Of a stretch of DNA of 19,379 nt, positions 7,599-14,121 are shown piece after piece. Numbering within the stretch: position 1 is the first letter of the stretch; each line of letters begins with the position of its first letter. Source of the stretch: Pseudobdellovibrionaceae bacterium (lineage in GTDB: Bacteria; Bdellovibrionota; Bdellovibrionia; Bdellovibrionales; Bdellovibrionaceae); contig CANCBY010000027.1 in assembly GCA_947374445.1 (NCBI GenBank), forward strand, positions 1 to 19,379, given 5' to 3'. The position numbers were made by a program, and so were the translations under genes. The notes below the pieces were generated by a model, which saw only the letters and a program-made list of their open reading frames with translations, did no database searches and was not told the DNA's origin.

Positions 7599-7637
7599 CT
7601 GACCTCCTATTTTACGGTCTGGTTTGTTTGGGCTATT

Positions 7638-9272
7638 TTATTTCGCTTTTGCTAGGGTCAAGGATTTACGATCCTTCATAAATATTTGCTGCTGAATGAT
7701 TCCAAACAGAGTGCTGACAAAAATGTAAAGGGTCAGTCCGCTTGGAAGAGCAATCATCATAAAACTAAATACAAGGGGCAAAAACTGCATCACTTTTGCC
7801 TGAGTTGGGTCCATCGTTGATGGCGTAATTTTTTGATTATACCACATCGCTACACCCATCAAAACCGGAAGCACAAAAAACGGATCCTTCAAACTCAAAT
7901 CCTGAATCCATCCAAAAAATGGCGCCTGATACAAATCAATACTCTGACCAAGAACTTGATACAGGGCAAAAAACACCGGCATCTGAAGAAGCATCGGAAG
8001 ACAGCCACCAATTGGATTTACCTTTTGGTCCTTCATCAGCTTCATCATCTCGGTATTCAAGGTGTTTGGATCATCCTTGTACCGCTCTCTCAACGAGGTG
8101 ATTTGCGGTTGAATCACTTGCATTTTCTTCATCGACTTAAAGCTCGCCAAATTAAATGGCAAAACCAAGCCTCTCACAAGAAGAGTCAGTAGAATGATCG
8201 CAACACCCCAGTTTGGAATAGTGAAGTTATAAAAAAATCGCAAAATCTTAAGCAGGATTTTTCCAATCATTCCAAAAAAACCAAAATTAACGATCGGAGT
8301 TAGATCTGCATGGTTTGTTGATACCATTTGCAAAGTGTCCAAATCCTTAGGACCAGCAAAAAGTGTCGAGGCAAAACTCATTTCTGCGGCCATATTTGTC
8401 GGGTGATAAGATGCCTTTGCAACAACTTCTTTTTCGCCAAGTTTAGATGTTAAACTTACTTCTGGAACAATGTCAGATTCGTTGCCAATAGCCGACACAA
8501 AGTAATGCGAAGAGACTGCGGTCACATCAAAAAAACCAACATTTTTTTCAATGTTTTCTTTTCCGTGAGTCGCAAGTCGTTCAAAGTTTTTTGCGCTACC
8601 ATATACAAACTCTTGTATCTCTGTGGCAGGCGAAAAAATACTTCCTGGAGGAGAGTTGTTTGCAAGCTCAGGAATAATAATTTGAAAACCTTTAAAGTCA
8701 GAGGGTGCATTTACAATAGTAACTTCTGATTTGATCGCGTACGAATCGCCAAATGTTAGTTTGCGTTTAACCGTCATGGCACCAATTTTAGTTGCACCAG
8801 AAATAGCTTTTTCAGAGCCCTGCTCTAGACCATTCTCAACTTCAAAATTAATAGTTTCTCCATTGAGCCTCATTTCAAAAAGATGATTCAACTCAGACGT
8901 ACCTAAAACAACTGGCAGTTTTTCTCTATTTTTGAATTTCTTTAAAGTGAGCTTATTAAAGCCCAATCCTCGAGAAGAAATTTCTGTCGAGAAGTACTCA
9001 TTTTCAAAATGAAATGTCTTTTCAATAGTTGAAACCGTATTTTTAAGCTCTACGTTCTCTGTTGATTTAGCTGCAATGCCTGCAGAAGTATTTGCTTTTG
9101 CTGCAGCTGTTTCAGCAACCGCTGCATCTGCTGCCTTAGTGACCTGCGCTGTCTTTCCGTACTCTGGATACTTTTTTGTTAAGTACGTCTGCCAAGCAAA
9201 CCAGACTCCCCCGACAAGAATTACGGCCAAAATAGTTTTTGGATCAAAGAATGAGCCTTCACGTTGTTCCAT
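7638..9272 (-). CDS. yidC: Membrane protein insertase YidC
   Basis: YidC inserts and folds inner-membrane proteins, alone or with SecYEG. This 544-residue form has the Gram-negative layout. There is one N-terminal membrane segment (about 11-30, ILAVILVGGVWFAWQTYL). An Ala-rich linker (about 43-72) follows, then a large periplasmic beta domain (about 85-320). The conserved insertase core has five hydrophobic segments from about 335 to the end. The hydrophilic-groove arginine is R367 in LLVRGLVLPF, equivalent to E. coli R366. The cytoplasmic coiled hairpin is at about 380-415, and NPIGGCLPMLLQMPVFFALY is the hallmark block after it. The ATG at 9272 was preferred to a GTG at 9278 because AAGG lies five bases before it. 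It overlaps the end of yidD by 14 bases and precedes jag by 39 bases. Confidence 0.97.
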   Translation of the reverse strand: MEQREGSFFDPKTILAVILVGGVWFAWQTYLTKKYPEYGKTAQVTKAADAAVAETAAAKANTSAGIAAKSTENVELKNTVSTIEKTFHFENEYFSTEISSRGLGFNKLTLKKFKNREKLPVVLGTSELNHLFEMRLNGETINFEVENGLEQGSEKAISGATKIGAMTVKRKLTFGDSYAIKSEVTIVNAPSDFKGFQIIIPELANNSPPGSIFSPATEIQEFVYGSAKNFERLATHGKENIEKNVGFFDVTAVSSHYFVSAIGNESDIVPEVSLTSKLGEKEVVAKASYHPTNMAAEMSFASTLFAGPKDLDTLQMVSTNHADLTPIVNFGFFGMIGKILLKILRFFYNFTIPNWGVAIILLTLLVRGLVLPFNLASFKSMKKMQVIQPQITSLRERYKDDPNTLNTEMMKLMKDQKVNPIGGCLPMLLQMPVFFALYQVLGQSIDLYQAPFFGWIQDLSLKDPFFVLPVLMGVAMWYNQKITPSTMDPTQAKVMQFLPLVFSFMMIALPSGLTLYIFVSTLFGIIQQQIFMKDRKSLTLAKAK

Positions 9273-9543
9273 AGGCACCTTTCACATCAGTAACATGGCA
9301 TTGGCATATTTCAGAATCAGGAACTGGATCAAATCCAGAGCTTCCGCCAGGACGACATCTATAAATACGTTTTAAAATTAAGTTTATTGCATAGAGGGGC
9401 TTGTGTTTATTTATCGCGATAACTGCGTATTCAGAGCAGCTGGGCTCAAATCGACAAGCACCACCAAAATAAAGAGTTCCAAGGGTGCGATAGCCAGCAA
9501 CACAAAACAATAGAACGGAACTAGATAATCTTGTTAAGACCAT
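9259..9543 (-). CDS. yidD: Membrane protein insertion efficiency factor YidD
   Basis: YidD is a small membrane-associated protein that assists YidC-dependent insertion. The product (94 residues from the ATG at 9543) contains the hallmarks CRFEPSCSEYA and, near the end, RCRPGGSSGFDPVP. The N-terminal stretch MVLTRLSSSVLLFCVAGYRTL is amphipathic to hydrophobic, as usual. An upstream ATG at 9579 would extend it by 12 residues and enlarge the rnpA overlap from 23 to 59 bases. The 9543 start has a purine-rich GGAAAAGG just ahead and fits the family start better. It overlaps rnpA upstream and yidC downstream, so translation of all three is likely coupled. Confidence 0.93.
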   Translation of the reverse strand: MVLTRLSSSVLLFCVAGYRTLGTLYFGGACRFEPSCSEYAVIAINKHKPLYAINLILKRIYRCRPGGSSGFDPVPDSEICQCHVTDVKGAYGTT

Positions 9544-9877
9544 CCCAGCCTTTTCCAATTGTTTTGATAAATTCGGCATGTTCTACCTTTTTATAAAACT
9601 CGGTACCGTTAGGCTTGAAGACGATATTAATATCCAATGAATTTTTGAGAGAGCCGTCTACCGAACGAAGATACGATCTGCACCAACGCTTCAGTCTATT
9701 TCTTGTGACGGCCGAACCCACCTTGCGGCTAATGGTCCAACCATAACGACAACAATCTAAATTATTTGGGATATACCCTATCGTCATCCAACGACTCGGG
9801 CTAAGCCTTCGACCTGATTCACGAATATTTTCGAAATCAGAGGTACGACGAATAATCTGAATAGATTTACTTGCCAC
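9521..9877 (-). CDS. rnpA: Ribonuclease P protein component RnpA
   Basis: RnpA is the basic protein subunit that helps the RNase P RNA bind pre-tRNA leaders. The N-terminal RRTSDFENIRESGRRL resembles the substrate-binding start of the family. The RNR motif RNRLKRWCR lies at 59-67, preceded by ISRKVGSAV, the conserved helix entry. Length (118 residues) is normal. The start is uncertain. The GTG at 9877 lies inside the last codons of rpmH (11-base overlap), and a GTG at 9913 would add 12 residues and a 47-base overlap. Neither has a clear ribosome site, which suggests coupling to rpmH translation. The order rpmH-rnpA-yidD-yidC is the common bacterial one. The RNase P RNA itself is not in this window. 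Confidence 0.92.
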   Translation of the reverse strand: MASKSIQIIRRTSDFENIRESGRRLSPSRWMTIGYIPNNLDCCRYGWTISRKVGSAVTRNRLKRWCRSYLRSVDGSLKNSLDINIVFKPNGTEFYKKVEHAEFIKTIGKGWDGLNKII

Positions 9878-10016
9878 CAGATGAAACTGTAAGACGCTTG
9901 CGGCCTTTAGCACGACGACGCTTCAAAACATCTTGTCCATCTTTAGTTGCCATACGTGCACGAAACCCATGAGTTTTAAGGCGACGACGATTGCTGGGTT
10001 GATATGTTCTTTTCAT
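9867..10016 (-). CDS. rpmH: 50S ribosomal protein L34
   Basis: This 49-residue protein is read from the ATG at 10016 to the TAA at 9867. It begins MKRTYQPSNRRRLKTHGFRA and continues with RMATKDGQDVLKRRRAKGR, which is the near-invariant L34 sequence. It is very rich in Arg and Lys, as expected for a protein buried in the large-subunit rRNA. CAGGAG lies six bases before the ATG. It is the first gene of the leftward operon, divergent from dnaA, as at many bacterial origins. It is short and easy to miss in an automated frame search. Confidence 0.97.
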   Translation of the reverse strand: MKRTYQPSNRRRLKTHGFRARMATKDGQDVLKRRRAKGRKRLTVSSGGK

Positions 10017-10075
10017 TTCGAGCTCCTGAAATTACGACTGTTTTGTGTCAATTTTTTATCAGTTTGTTAGGAATC

Positions 10076-10106
10076 GATATAAAGCACGTTGCGACAAGCA
10101 GGTCAA
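10076..10106 (-). promoter_or_regulatory. Candidate rpmH operon promoter
   Basis: Read leftward, TTGACC (10101-10106) and TATATC (10076-10081) resemble sigma-70 -35 and -10 elements with a 19-base spacer, slightly long. A start near 10068 would leave a leader of about 50 bases before rpmH. It is supported by motif and position only. Confidence 0.4.
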
Positions 10107-10120
10107 CTGCCTCTTCGTGA

Positions 10121-10149
10121 TTGAAATGAGAGAATATGGCTGCTATCAG
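10121..10149 (+). promoter_or_regulatory. Candidate dnaA promoter
   Basis: TTGAAA (10121-10126) and TATCAG (10144-10149) are separated by 17 bases, a good sigma-70-like spacing. A start near 10156 would leave a short leader of about 25 bases before the dnaA GTG. No clear DnaA box overlaps it, so autoregulation by DnaA is not evident here. Confidence 0.45.
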
Positions 10150-10180
10150 GGCCTAAGATTTTCACGTGAGGGGGAAAAGC

Positions 10181-11632
10181 GTGAGTATTCAGATTAATCA
10201 CCAAATTTTCGACGGGGTTGTTTTTGATTCAGCCTTTTGGGGCCGCATCAAAGATAGCCTAAGGCATCGAAATAAGGACAATAAATGGGTCGAGACATGG
10301 ATCGATCCCATTGAATATATAGACAATACAGGAACAGAAAGCCGTCCGCGCATTGTGCTTGGAGTTCCAAGCTCAATTCATCATTATTTTATTTTGGAAA
10401 ACTTGATAAATCAAATTTATGAAGAAATATCAATGGCTTACAAAAAAGAATTTGAAGTCGATGTGATTGTTAGCGGAGCAAAAAGTGCTACTTTAGATAG
10501 TGTCCAGCCTGCAAATCACCTGTCTCATCAAATTAGCTTTCAAGAGCAAACTGCTTTTACCCCAAAAGCTCCTTTGCCTCAGGCTACTTTGTCTAAATCT
10601 AGCGATATTCTGAATCATGACTACGTGTTTGGTACATTTGTTGTGGGTCGAAACACTGAGTTTGCTCATGCAGCCTCTTATAATGTGGCTCAAAATCCTG
10701 GGGCTGAAGGCTATAATCCTCTGCTGATTTGTGGGCCAGTCGGTATGGGTAAAACCCATCTTTTACATGCCGTCGGAAATCAAATTAGACAGAGTTTTCC
10801 GCACCTTAGAATCAATTATATCAGCGCTGAGAGATTTTTAAATGAATGCGTGTCTCACTTGCGCCATCAGCAGATGGATAAGTTTCGACAAAAGTATCGC
10901 GAAACTTCTGATATCCTTTTAGTTGATGACGTTCAGTATATAGGGCGCGGCGAGGCTGTTCAGGAAGAGTTTTTTCATATGATCAACGCCTTTATTGAGA
11001 AAAGAAAACAGGTGGTTCTAGCCTCTGATCGCATGCCAAAAGATATTTTAGGACTAGAGGACCGAAGTAGATCGCGTCTCGAATGGGGCTTGATTGCTGA
11101 TATCTCAATGCCAGATATTGAAACCCGAGTAGCAATACTTCGTTATAAGTCTGAAAAGATGGCTATCCGTCTTAATGAAGAGGTTGTTAATTATATCGCG
11201 AGGATATCCAAAAGATCTGTTCGTGAGCTTGAAGGCAACCTAAAAAAGGTAAAAATGTTCTCAGAACTTCAGGGCTTATCTATCGATATTGATTTAGCAA
11301 AACGCGTTTTGGCTAACCATGAGACCACCTCAACCATTTCACTTGAGGATATTCAAAAGCTTGTTGCTGATCATTATAAAGTAAGAGTGACGGACTTAAA
11401 ATCAACAACTAGGGCTAAGCAAATTGTCGTTCCTAGACAAATCTCAATGTATTTAATTAAAAAGCATCTTGATAAATCACTTGTAGATATTGGCAGGGCT
11501 TTTGGCGGAAAAGATCACACAACTGTAATGAACGCTCTGCAACGAGTAGATCTTCTACAGGGTAGAGATTTAACAATTAAGAGTGATATCGATGAATTAA
11601 CGACGAGAATACACAATATCACAGGGTTGTGA
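10181..11632 (+). CDS. dnaA: Chromosomal replication initiator DnaA
   Basis: DnaA is the AAA+ ATPase that binds DnaA boxes and unwinds oriC. Domain I covers roughly 1-85, a variable linker runs to about 140, and the ATPase domain is about 145-350. Walker A is GPVGMGKT (185-192); the second residue is Pro where most DnaAs have Gly. Walker B is LLVDD with D249/D250, sensor 1 is VVLASDRMPKDI, and box VII with the arginine finger is EDRSRSRLEWGLI. The C-terminal DNA-binding domain holds PRQISMYLIKKH and the signature GGKDHTTVMNALQRV. Length is 483 residues. The GTG at 10181 is chosen because AGGGGG lies six bases upstream. A GTG at 10166, inside that purine stretch, would add five residues. It is the first gene of the rightward replication operon and lies directly upstream of the putative oriC. 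Confidence 0.97.
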   Translation: MSIQINHQIFDGVVFDSAFWGRIKDSLRHRNKDNKWVETWIDPIEYIDNTGTESRPRIVLGVPSSIHHYFILENLINQIYEEISMAYKKEFEVDVIVSGAKSATLDSVQPANHLSHQISFQEQTAFTPKAPLPQATLSKSSDILNHDYVFGTFVVGRNTEFAHAASYNVAQNPGAEGYNPLLICGPVGMGKTHLLHAVGNQIRQSFPHLRINYISAERFLNECVSHLRHQQMDKFRQKYRETSDILLVDDVQYIGRGEAVQEEFFHMINAFIEKRKQVVLASDRMPKDILGLEDRSRSRLEWGLIADISMPDIETRVAILRYKSEKMAIRLNEEVVNYIARISKRSVRELEGNLKKVKMFSELQGLSIDIDLAKRVLANHETTSTISLEDIQKLVADHYKVRVTDLKSTTRAKQIVVPRQISMYLIKKHLDKSLVDIGRAFGGKDHTTVMNALQRVDLLQGRDLTIKSDIDELTTRIHNITGL

Positions 11633-11640
11633 ATGTGGAA

Positions 11641-11649
11641 TGTGGATTA
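11641..11649 (-). promoter_or_regulatory. DnaA box R1 (TAATCCACA)
   Basis: One mismatch to the TTATCCACA consensus, read on the minus strand. A weaker match (CATTCCACA) overlaps immediately to its left at 11634-11642. Confidence 0.6.
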
Positions 11650-11652
11650 AGG

Positions 11653-11661
11653 TGTGGAAAA
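11653..11661 (-). promoter_or_regulatory. DnaA box R2 (TTTTCCACA)
   Basis: Fits the relaxed TTWTNCACA consensus on the minus strand. It forms a perfect inverted pair with the identical box at 11689-11697, 27 bases away. Confidence 0.7.
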
Positions 11662-11688
11662 GATAGTGGGAGAGTTTGTGGGCTCTAG

Positions 11689-11697
11689 TTTTCCACA
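11689..11697 (+). promoter_or_regulatory. DnaA box R3 (TTTTCCACA)
   Basis: Fits the TTWTNCACA consensus on the plus strand and is the mirror image of the box at 11653-11661. Confidence 0.7.
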
Positions 11698-11700
11698 AAA

Positions 11701-11717
11701 AATCTCATTTTGAGATT
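11701..11717. repeat. 7-bp inverted repeat inside oriC
   Basis: AATCTCA (11701-11707) and TGAGATT (11711-11717) are perfect arms around a TTT loop, directly after DnaA box R3. It could be a binding site for an unknown origin regulator or a structural element. No T-run follows, so it is unlikely to terminate dnaA transcription. Confidence 0.45.
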
Positions 11718-11732
11718 AGACTCGGGGCCCAA

Positions 11733-11741
11733 TTGTCCACA
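11733..11741 (+). promoter_or_regulatory. Weaker DnaA box R4 (TTGTCCACA)
   Basis: One mismatch (G at position 3) to the consensus, on the plus strand and in the same orientation as R3 and R5. Confidence 0.55.
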
Positions 11742-11783
11742 TTCTTTATCAAGTGTTTACAAAGGGTTAAGTGGTTTGATAGG

Positions 11784-11792
11784 TTTTCCACG
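11784..11792 (+). promoter_or_regulatory. DnaA box R5 (TTTTCCACG) next to the unwinding element
   Basis: Last base deviates from the consensus. Position is informative: it directly abuts the GC cluster CGCCCC and the CTA-triplet run, as the DnaA box of a basal unwinding system does. Confidence 0.6.
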
Positions 11793-11795
11793 CCC

Positions 11796-11846
11796 CTACG
11801 ACTACTACTAGTTTTATATATAAAGAATATAGTAAATATAGACTTC
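11796..11846. other. Putative DnaA-trio element and AT-rich unwinding region
   Basis: Starting at 11796 the plus strand reads CTA CGA CTA CTA CTA (to 11810), so the minus strand carries 3'-GAT repeats with one degenerate unit. DnaA-trios in Bacillus-type origins are repeats of 3'-(G/A)AT located after a DnaA box and a GC-rich spacer, and guide DnaA onto single strands. Here box R5 (11784-11792) and GC cluster (11791-11796) precede it in the same order. Directly after comes an almost pure A/T stretch (11811-11846, with TTTTATATATAAAG), a likely duplex-unwinding region. Confidence 0.65.
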
Positions 11847-11862
11847 AAAAAAGGGAGATATC

Positions 11863-12972
11863 ATGAAGCTTGAAATTGAAAAGAAAGAGCTCATGAGTTT
11901 AATCGGAAAAACTCAGAACATCGTTGAAAAACGAAATACAATGCCGATTCTAGTAAATGTTCTTCTTGAAGCAGAAGATGATCAACTCAAGGTTTTCGCT
12001 ACAGATCTTGAAGTGAGTTTAACTGACATCGTTAAATGTAAAGTTTTAACAGCAGGTAAAGTCGCGGTCAGTGCAAAGTCTCTTTTTGAAATTGCAAAAG
12101 AACTTACTGATGGACCAATCCAATTACTTAAAAAAGAGAATAACTGGCTAGAAATTAAACAAGGAAAATACAATTCAAAAATTGTTGGAATCAGCGCTGA
12201 AGAATATCCGATTTTTCCTGGTTACTCTGGAACTGGTTTTATAAAAGTTGAATCTGAAGAACTTAAAGACATGATTGATAAAACAATCTACTCCGTATCG
12301 AACGATGAAACTAGATATCATCTGAATGGTGTTTTTTTTGAGCAAAAAGCTGACTTAGGTTACACTATGGTTGCAACAGATGGCCATAGACTGAGTTTAA
12401 TAACAAAAAAATTGCCACCGTCAAAAATGATTTCGCCAGGAAATGGTGTTATCATTCCAAGAAAAGGCCTTCACGAAATTAAAAAGCTATTAGAATCGAT
12501 CGGTGGGGTATTTGAAGTTGCTATCGAAGGATCGCAACTTATTGTGAGATCTAATTCGACAACGTTGATGATACGTCTCATTGAAGGCAAATACCCAAAT
12601 TATCAACAATTTATTCCACAAAAATTATCTCAAAAAGTTAAAATCAACAGAGAATCATTTTTAAGTTCACTGAAACGTGTTTCACTATTATCGAATCATA
12701 AATCAAAAGCTGTAACTTTAACTCTTTCATCAGGAAAAATGGAAATTGCTTCTAATAATCCTGAACTGGGAGACGCAAGAGAAGAAATTGATGTTGAGTA
12801 CACAGGTAAAGATTTAAAAATTGGATTTAACGCAAAATATATTACAGATGTTCTGACTGCTATTCAGTCAGAAGATATTGATTTTGAAATGAATGATCAA
12901 CTATCTCCAGGAATAATGAAACCACACAACAGCTTGGATTATACTTGTGTGGTCATGCCAATGAGAATTTGA
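11863..12972 (+). CDS. dnaN: DNA polymerase III beta sliding clamp
   Basis: DnaN forms the ring-shaped homodimer that tethers DNA polymerase III and other factors to DNA. The 369-residue length fits three repeated clamp domains. Conserved segments include KRNTMPILVNVLLEA near the N-terminus, SNDETRYHLNGVFFE and MVATDGHRLSL in the middle domain, and the end YTCVVMPMRI, which matches the family's invariant C-terminal MPMR(L/I) at the partner-binding pocket. The ATG is preceded by GGGAG five bases upstream. recF begins three bases after the stop, so they are probably co-transcribed. Codon use looks more A/T-rich than in dnaA or mnmG, with many AAA and GAA codons, but nothing suggests foreign origin. 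Confidence 0.97.
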   Translation: MKLEIEKKELMSLIGKTQNIVEKRNTMPILVNVLLEAEDDQLKVFATDLEVSLTDIVKCKVLTAGKVAVSAKSLFEIAKELTDGPIQLLKKENNWLEIKQGKYNSKIVGISAEEYPIFPGYSGTGFIKVESEELKDMIDKTIYSVSNDETRYHLNGVFFEQKADLGYTMVATDGHRLSLITKKLPPSKMISPGNGVIIPRKGLHEIKKLLESIGGVFEVAIEGSQLIVRSNSTTLMIRLIEGKYPNYQQFIPQKLSQKVKINRESFLSSLKRVSLLSNHKSKAVTLTLSSGKMEIASNNPELGDAREEIDVEYTGKDLKIGFNAKYITDVLTAIQSEDIDFEMNDQLSPGIMKPHNSLDYTCVVMPMRI

Positions 12973-12975
12973 TTT

Positions 12976-14121
12976 TTGTATAAAAAAATTGGGATTAGAA
13001 GTTTTCGAAATATAAGTGAATTAAATATTAACTTTGGGCAAAACCTAAATATTTTCATAGGTGCAAATGGCCAAGGGAAAACAAATATTTTAGAAGCGCT
13101 GTATCTAATTTCCACCGGAAGTTCTTTTAGATATGCTGACAATGAAAATCTAATACAACACGGAAAATCTGAAAGTACTTTAAAGGCTACACTGATCCAT
13201 GGCGATTTGGATTTTGAACTAAAAGTAAATATTTTAAAATCTAAAAAAACTTTTCACCTTCAAGATAAAAAAGTATTTTCAACTGAGGTGAGTAAGAAGT
13301 TTCCGGTTGTTATATTTTCGCCAGAAAGCCTTTCCGCAATAAAAGATGGGGCTGATCAAAGACGCCAGCTCATTGATGAAGCGTTAATATCGTTTGGCGC
13401 TCGTAACTTAGAACTTATTTCTGAGTTTAAAAAATGTTTAAAAATGAGAAATAAGGTGCTTAAGGATCTACAAGATGAATGCTTAGATAAAAATCAAACC
13501 TTGGCCATTTTAGAAAGCATAGAGCCACAGTTTATCAAACTGTCGCTGGCTCTTACTTTACAAAGAATCCAAGCGCTAAAGGCGATCACTCCCGATTTAA
13601 ACAACGCCATGCAGAATATTACTAAGTTTGATCCTTCATCTAAAAATGTGGATATCTCCGTGGAATATGTGGCTTCAGGGCAGAATCTGATCGAATTAGA
13701 TGCAGAAAATATTTTAAATTTAATCAAAAAACGCCTCTTCGAACTCAAGTCAGCTGAGATGGCATCAGGCGTATCTTTAGTAGGTCCACATAAGCATGAT
13801 ATCAAGTTACTATATAACCAAAATGACTCAAGATTTTACTGTTCGCAAGGACAGCAAAGAGCCCTGATATTATCTTTCAAAATGGCGCAAATTGTGTATC
13901 ATAGGAGGGCTTACGGAGCCTACCCGGTACTGATGTTAGATGACGTTCTTTCAGAGTTAGATCCTGAAAAAAGACGCGCACTGATTTCGTTTCTTTCAGA
14001 AATTGAAACTCAGATTTTCATCACAACAACAGACCTTGGATTGCCTGAAAATTTCATGGCACAAGGACTATCGGGAACGTGTTCTGTATTTAGTATTTCA
14101 GGGGGAAAAGTAAATGACTGA
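12976..14121 (+). CDS. recF: DNA replication and repair protein RecF
   Basis: RecF is an SMC/Rad50-like ATPase that helps load RecA at single-strand gaps with RecO and RecR. The 381-residue product has Walker A GANGQGKT (29-36). The ABC signature region SQGQQRALILSFKMAQ begins at S290. Walker B LMLDDVLSELDPEKR has D322/D323 and catalytic-type E327. The start is TTG at 12976, three bases after the dnaN stop, giving LYKKIGIRSFRNI, which matches the family N-terminus; the ribosome site (TGAGA) is weak. No later start keeps the Walker motif at the right distance. The stop overlaps gyrB by eight bases. Length is near the family norm. Confidence 0.96.
   Translation: MYKKIGIRSFRNISELNINFGQNLNIFIGANGQGKTNILEALYLISTGSSFRYADNENLIQHGKSESTLKATLIHGDLDFELKVNILKSKKTFHLQDKKVFSTEVSKKFPVVIFSPESLSAIKDGADQRRQLIDEALISFGARNLELISEFKKCLKMRNKVLKDLQDECLDKNQTLAILESIEPQFIKLSLALTLQRIQALKAITPDLNNAMQNITKFDPSSKNVDISVEYVASGQNLIELDAENILNLIKKRLFELKSAEMASGVSLVGPHKHDIKLLYNQNDSRFYCSQGQQRALILSFKMAQIVYHRRAYGAYPVLMLDDVLSELDPEKRRALISFLSEIETQIFITTTDLGLPENFMAQGLSGTCSVFSISGGKVND

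Larger units (their letters stand above)
11633..11862. other. oriC: Putative replication origin oriC (dnaA-dnaN gap)
   Basis: A 230-bp non-coding gap. The left half has at least two TGTGGA-type nonamers on the minus strand, and the middle to right has three TTNTCCAC-type nonamers on the plus strand. The last of these is followed by a GC cluster, CTA triplets and a strongly AT-rich stretch ending at the dnaN ribosome site GGGAG. The dnaA-dnaN location, box clustering and an adjacent unwinding region together match a typical bacterial origin. The gap must also hold any dnaN promoter, which I could not place. Confidence 0.8.

Noticed and set aside
10158..10173. A possible third parS-like site (core TCACGTGA) just before dnaA
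   Set aside because: It matches only 10 of 16 consensus positions and the outer arms do not pair. It overlaps the dnaA ribosome-site region, and the real parS sites here use CCACGTGG as the core.
11676..11873. A 65-codon open frame across the dnaA-dnaN gap
   Set aside because: It spans the DnaA boxes and AT-rich element, overlaps dnaN in another frame, has no ribosome site and no protein-like composition.
13648..13656. TGTGGATAT, one mismatch from a DnaA box, inside recF
   Set aside because: It is isolated, lies in coding sequence and has no nearby boxes or AT-rich element.
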